This document shows positions 63,858 to 64,000 of a DNA stretch of 64,000 nt, in pieces (positions within the stretch are counted from its first letter, which is position 1; the number at the start of each line of letters is the position of its first letter). The notes beneath the pieces were generated by a model that worked only from the letters and a program-made list of their open reading frames with translations, had not been told where the DNA came from and searched no databases. The stretch lies in the NCBI RefSeq assembly GCF_014697355.1, contig NZ_JACJRQ010000001.1, forward strand, positions 248,001-312,000, given 5' to 3'. This stretch comes from Nostoc calcicola FACHB-3891. Its GTDB lineage: Bacteria; Cyanobacteriota; Cyanobacteriia; Cyanobacteriales; Nostocaceae. Made by a program: the position numbers and the translations under genes.

Positions 63858-64000
63858 GTCTAAACTCCAGTTAAGCAGATCCGCAAAGGGATCTGATGAG
63901 CCTGTGGAATAGTAGGTAGGGAAGGCGCTTTGCATATCTGAGCGCAAAGCCGCCCAACGTAGCGCACTGGCTTGGACGCTACCATCTTTATTCCAATAGC
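63855..64000 (-). CDS. 3' end of an unidentified gene, stop codon supplied by the IS end
   Basis: Read from the window edge on the minus strand, the frame NKDGSVQASALRWAALRS then DMQSAFPTYYSTGSSDPF and ADLLNWSLD stays open for 47 codons and ends in TAG within the IS terminus (63855-63857). Without the IS the next codon would be TAA, so the protein would end at the same residue. The composition looks like real protein. Family not recognised; the 5' part lies outside. Confidence 0.6.
   Translation of the reverse strand, partial: YWNKDGSVQASALRWAALRSDMQSAFPTYYSTGSSDPFADLLNWSLD

Overview
This window looks like chromosomal DNA from a filamentous, Nostoc-type cyanobacterium. Evidence: many HIP1 octamers (GCGATCGC) on both strands, 7-bp short tandem repeats such as (GGAGTTA)n between genes, dispersed small palindromes and MITE-like elements, and cyanobacterial gene families (VTE5-type phytol kinase, SLH/OprB iron-uptake porin, Ser/Thr kinase with WD40 repeats, slr1609-type acyl-ACP synthetase, cyanophycinase-like peptidase, many Uma2 nucleases). 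No tRNA, rRNA or CRISPR array was recognised.

Layout. (1) 0.7-7 kb: a minus-strand double-glycine peptide export locus with three small precursor-like genes, a C39 peptidase/ABC transporter and an HlyD adaptor. (2) 7.5-17.3 kb: mostly housekeeping genes (phytol kinase, yidD, ychF, methyltransferase, Rpn nuclease, pyruvate dehydrogenase E2, YlqD-like, acyl-ACP synthetase). (3) 18.4-25.9 kb: a five-gene plus-strand operon: trypsin-co-occurring domain protein, trypsin-like protease, two STAND-type NTPases (the second with TPRs) and a radical SAM/SPASM protein with an RRE-like domain and a Cys-rich N-terminus. This is the best candidate in the window for an undescribed system. The protease tail and the first NTPase's N-terminus align without gaps over 52 residues, so they probably share a homotypic adaptor domain. 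(4) 26-36 kb: secreted SHOCT-like protein, MFS transporter, two Uma2 genes, RecQ, a 1.8-kb gene-poor stretch with serial terminator hairpins, and the porin. (5) 36.7-48.7 kb: large membrane protein, threonine synthase, a Uma2 gene broken by a MITE, murF, GNAT, CHRD protein, photolyase-like FAD protein, kinase-WD40 and peroxiredoxin. (6) 49-53 kb: three tandem nuclease-like paralogues and a cysteine desulfurase whose 5' end was duplicated with one of them. (7) 53-61.9 kb: aldo/keto reductase, SDR, cyanophycinase-like protein, then a cupin-like protein, a GH31 protein with alpha-1,4-glucan-lyase features and an NTF2-like protein. (8) 61.9-63.9 kb: a complete insertion sequence with 3-bp target duplications at the 3' end of a gene that runs off the window.

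How genes work together. The export locus probably trims and secretes its own small peptides. In the 18.4-25.9 kb operon, I infer that NTPase sensors control a protease through the shared adaptor domain, while the radical SAM protein modifies a peptide, perhaps its own N-terminus. The cupin and GH31 pair may form a short alpha-glucan pathway through 1,5-anhydrofructose. Both of these functional proposals are inferences. Small mobile elements have reshaped the region: one is read through in frame in a coding sequence, one broke a gene, and a 105-bp element is present as near-identical inverted copies 42 kb apart.
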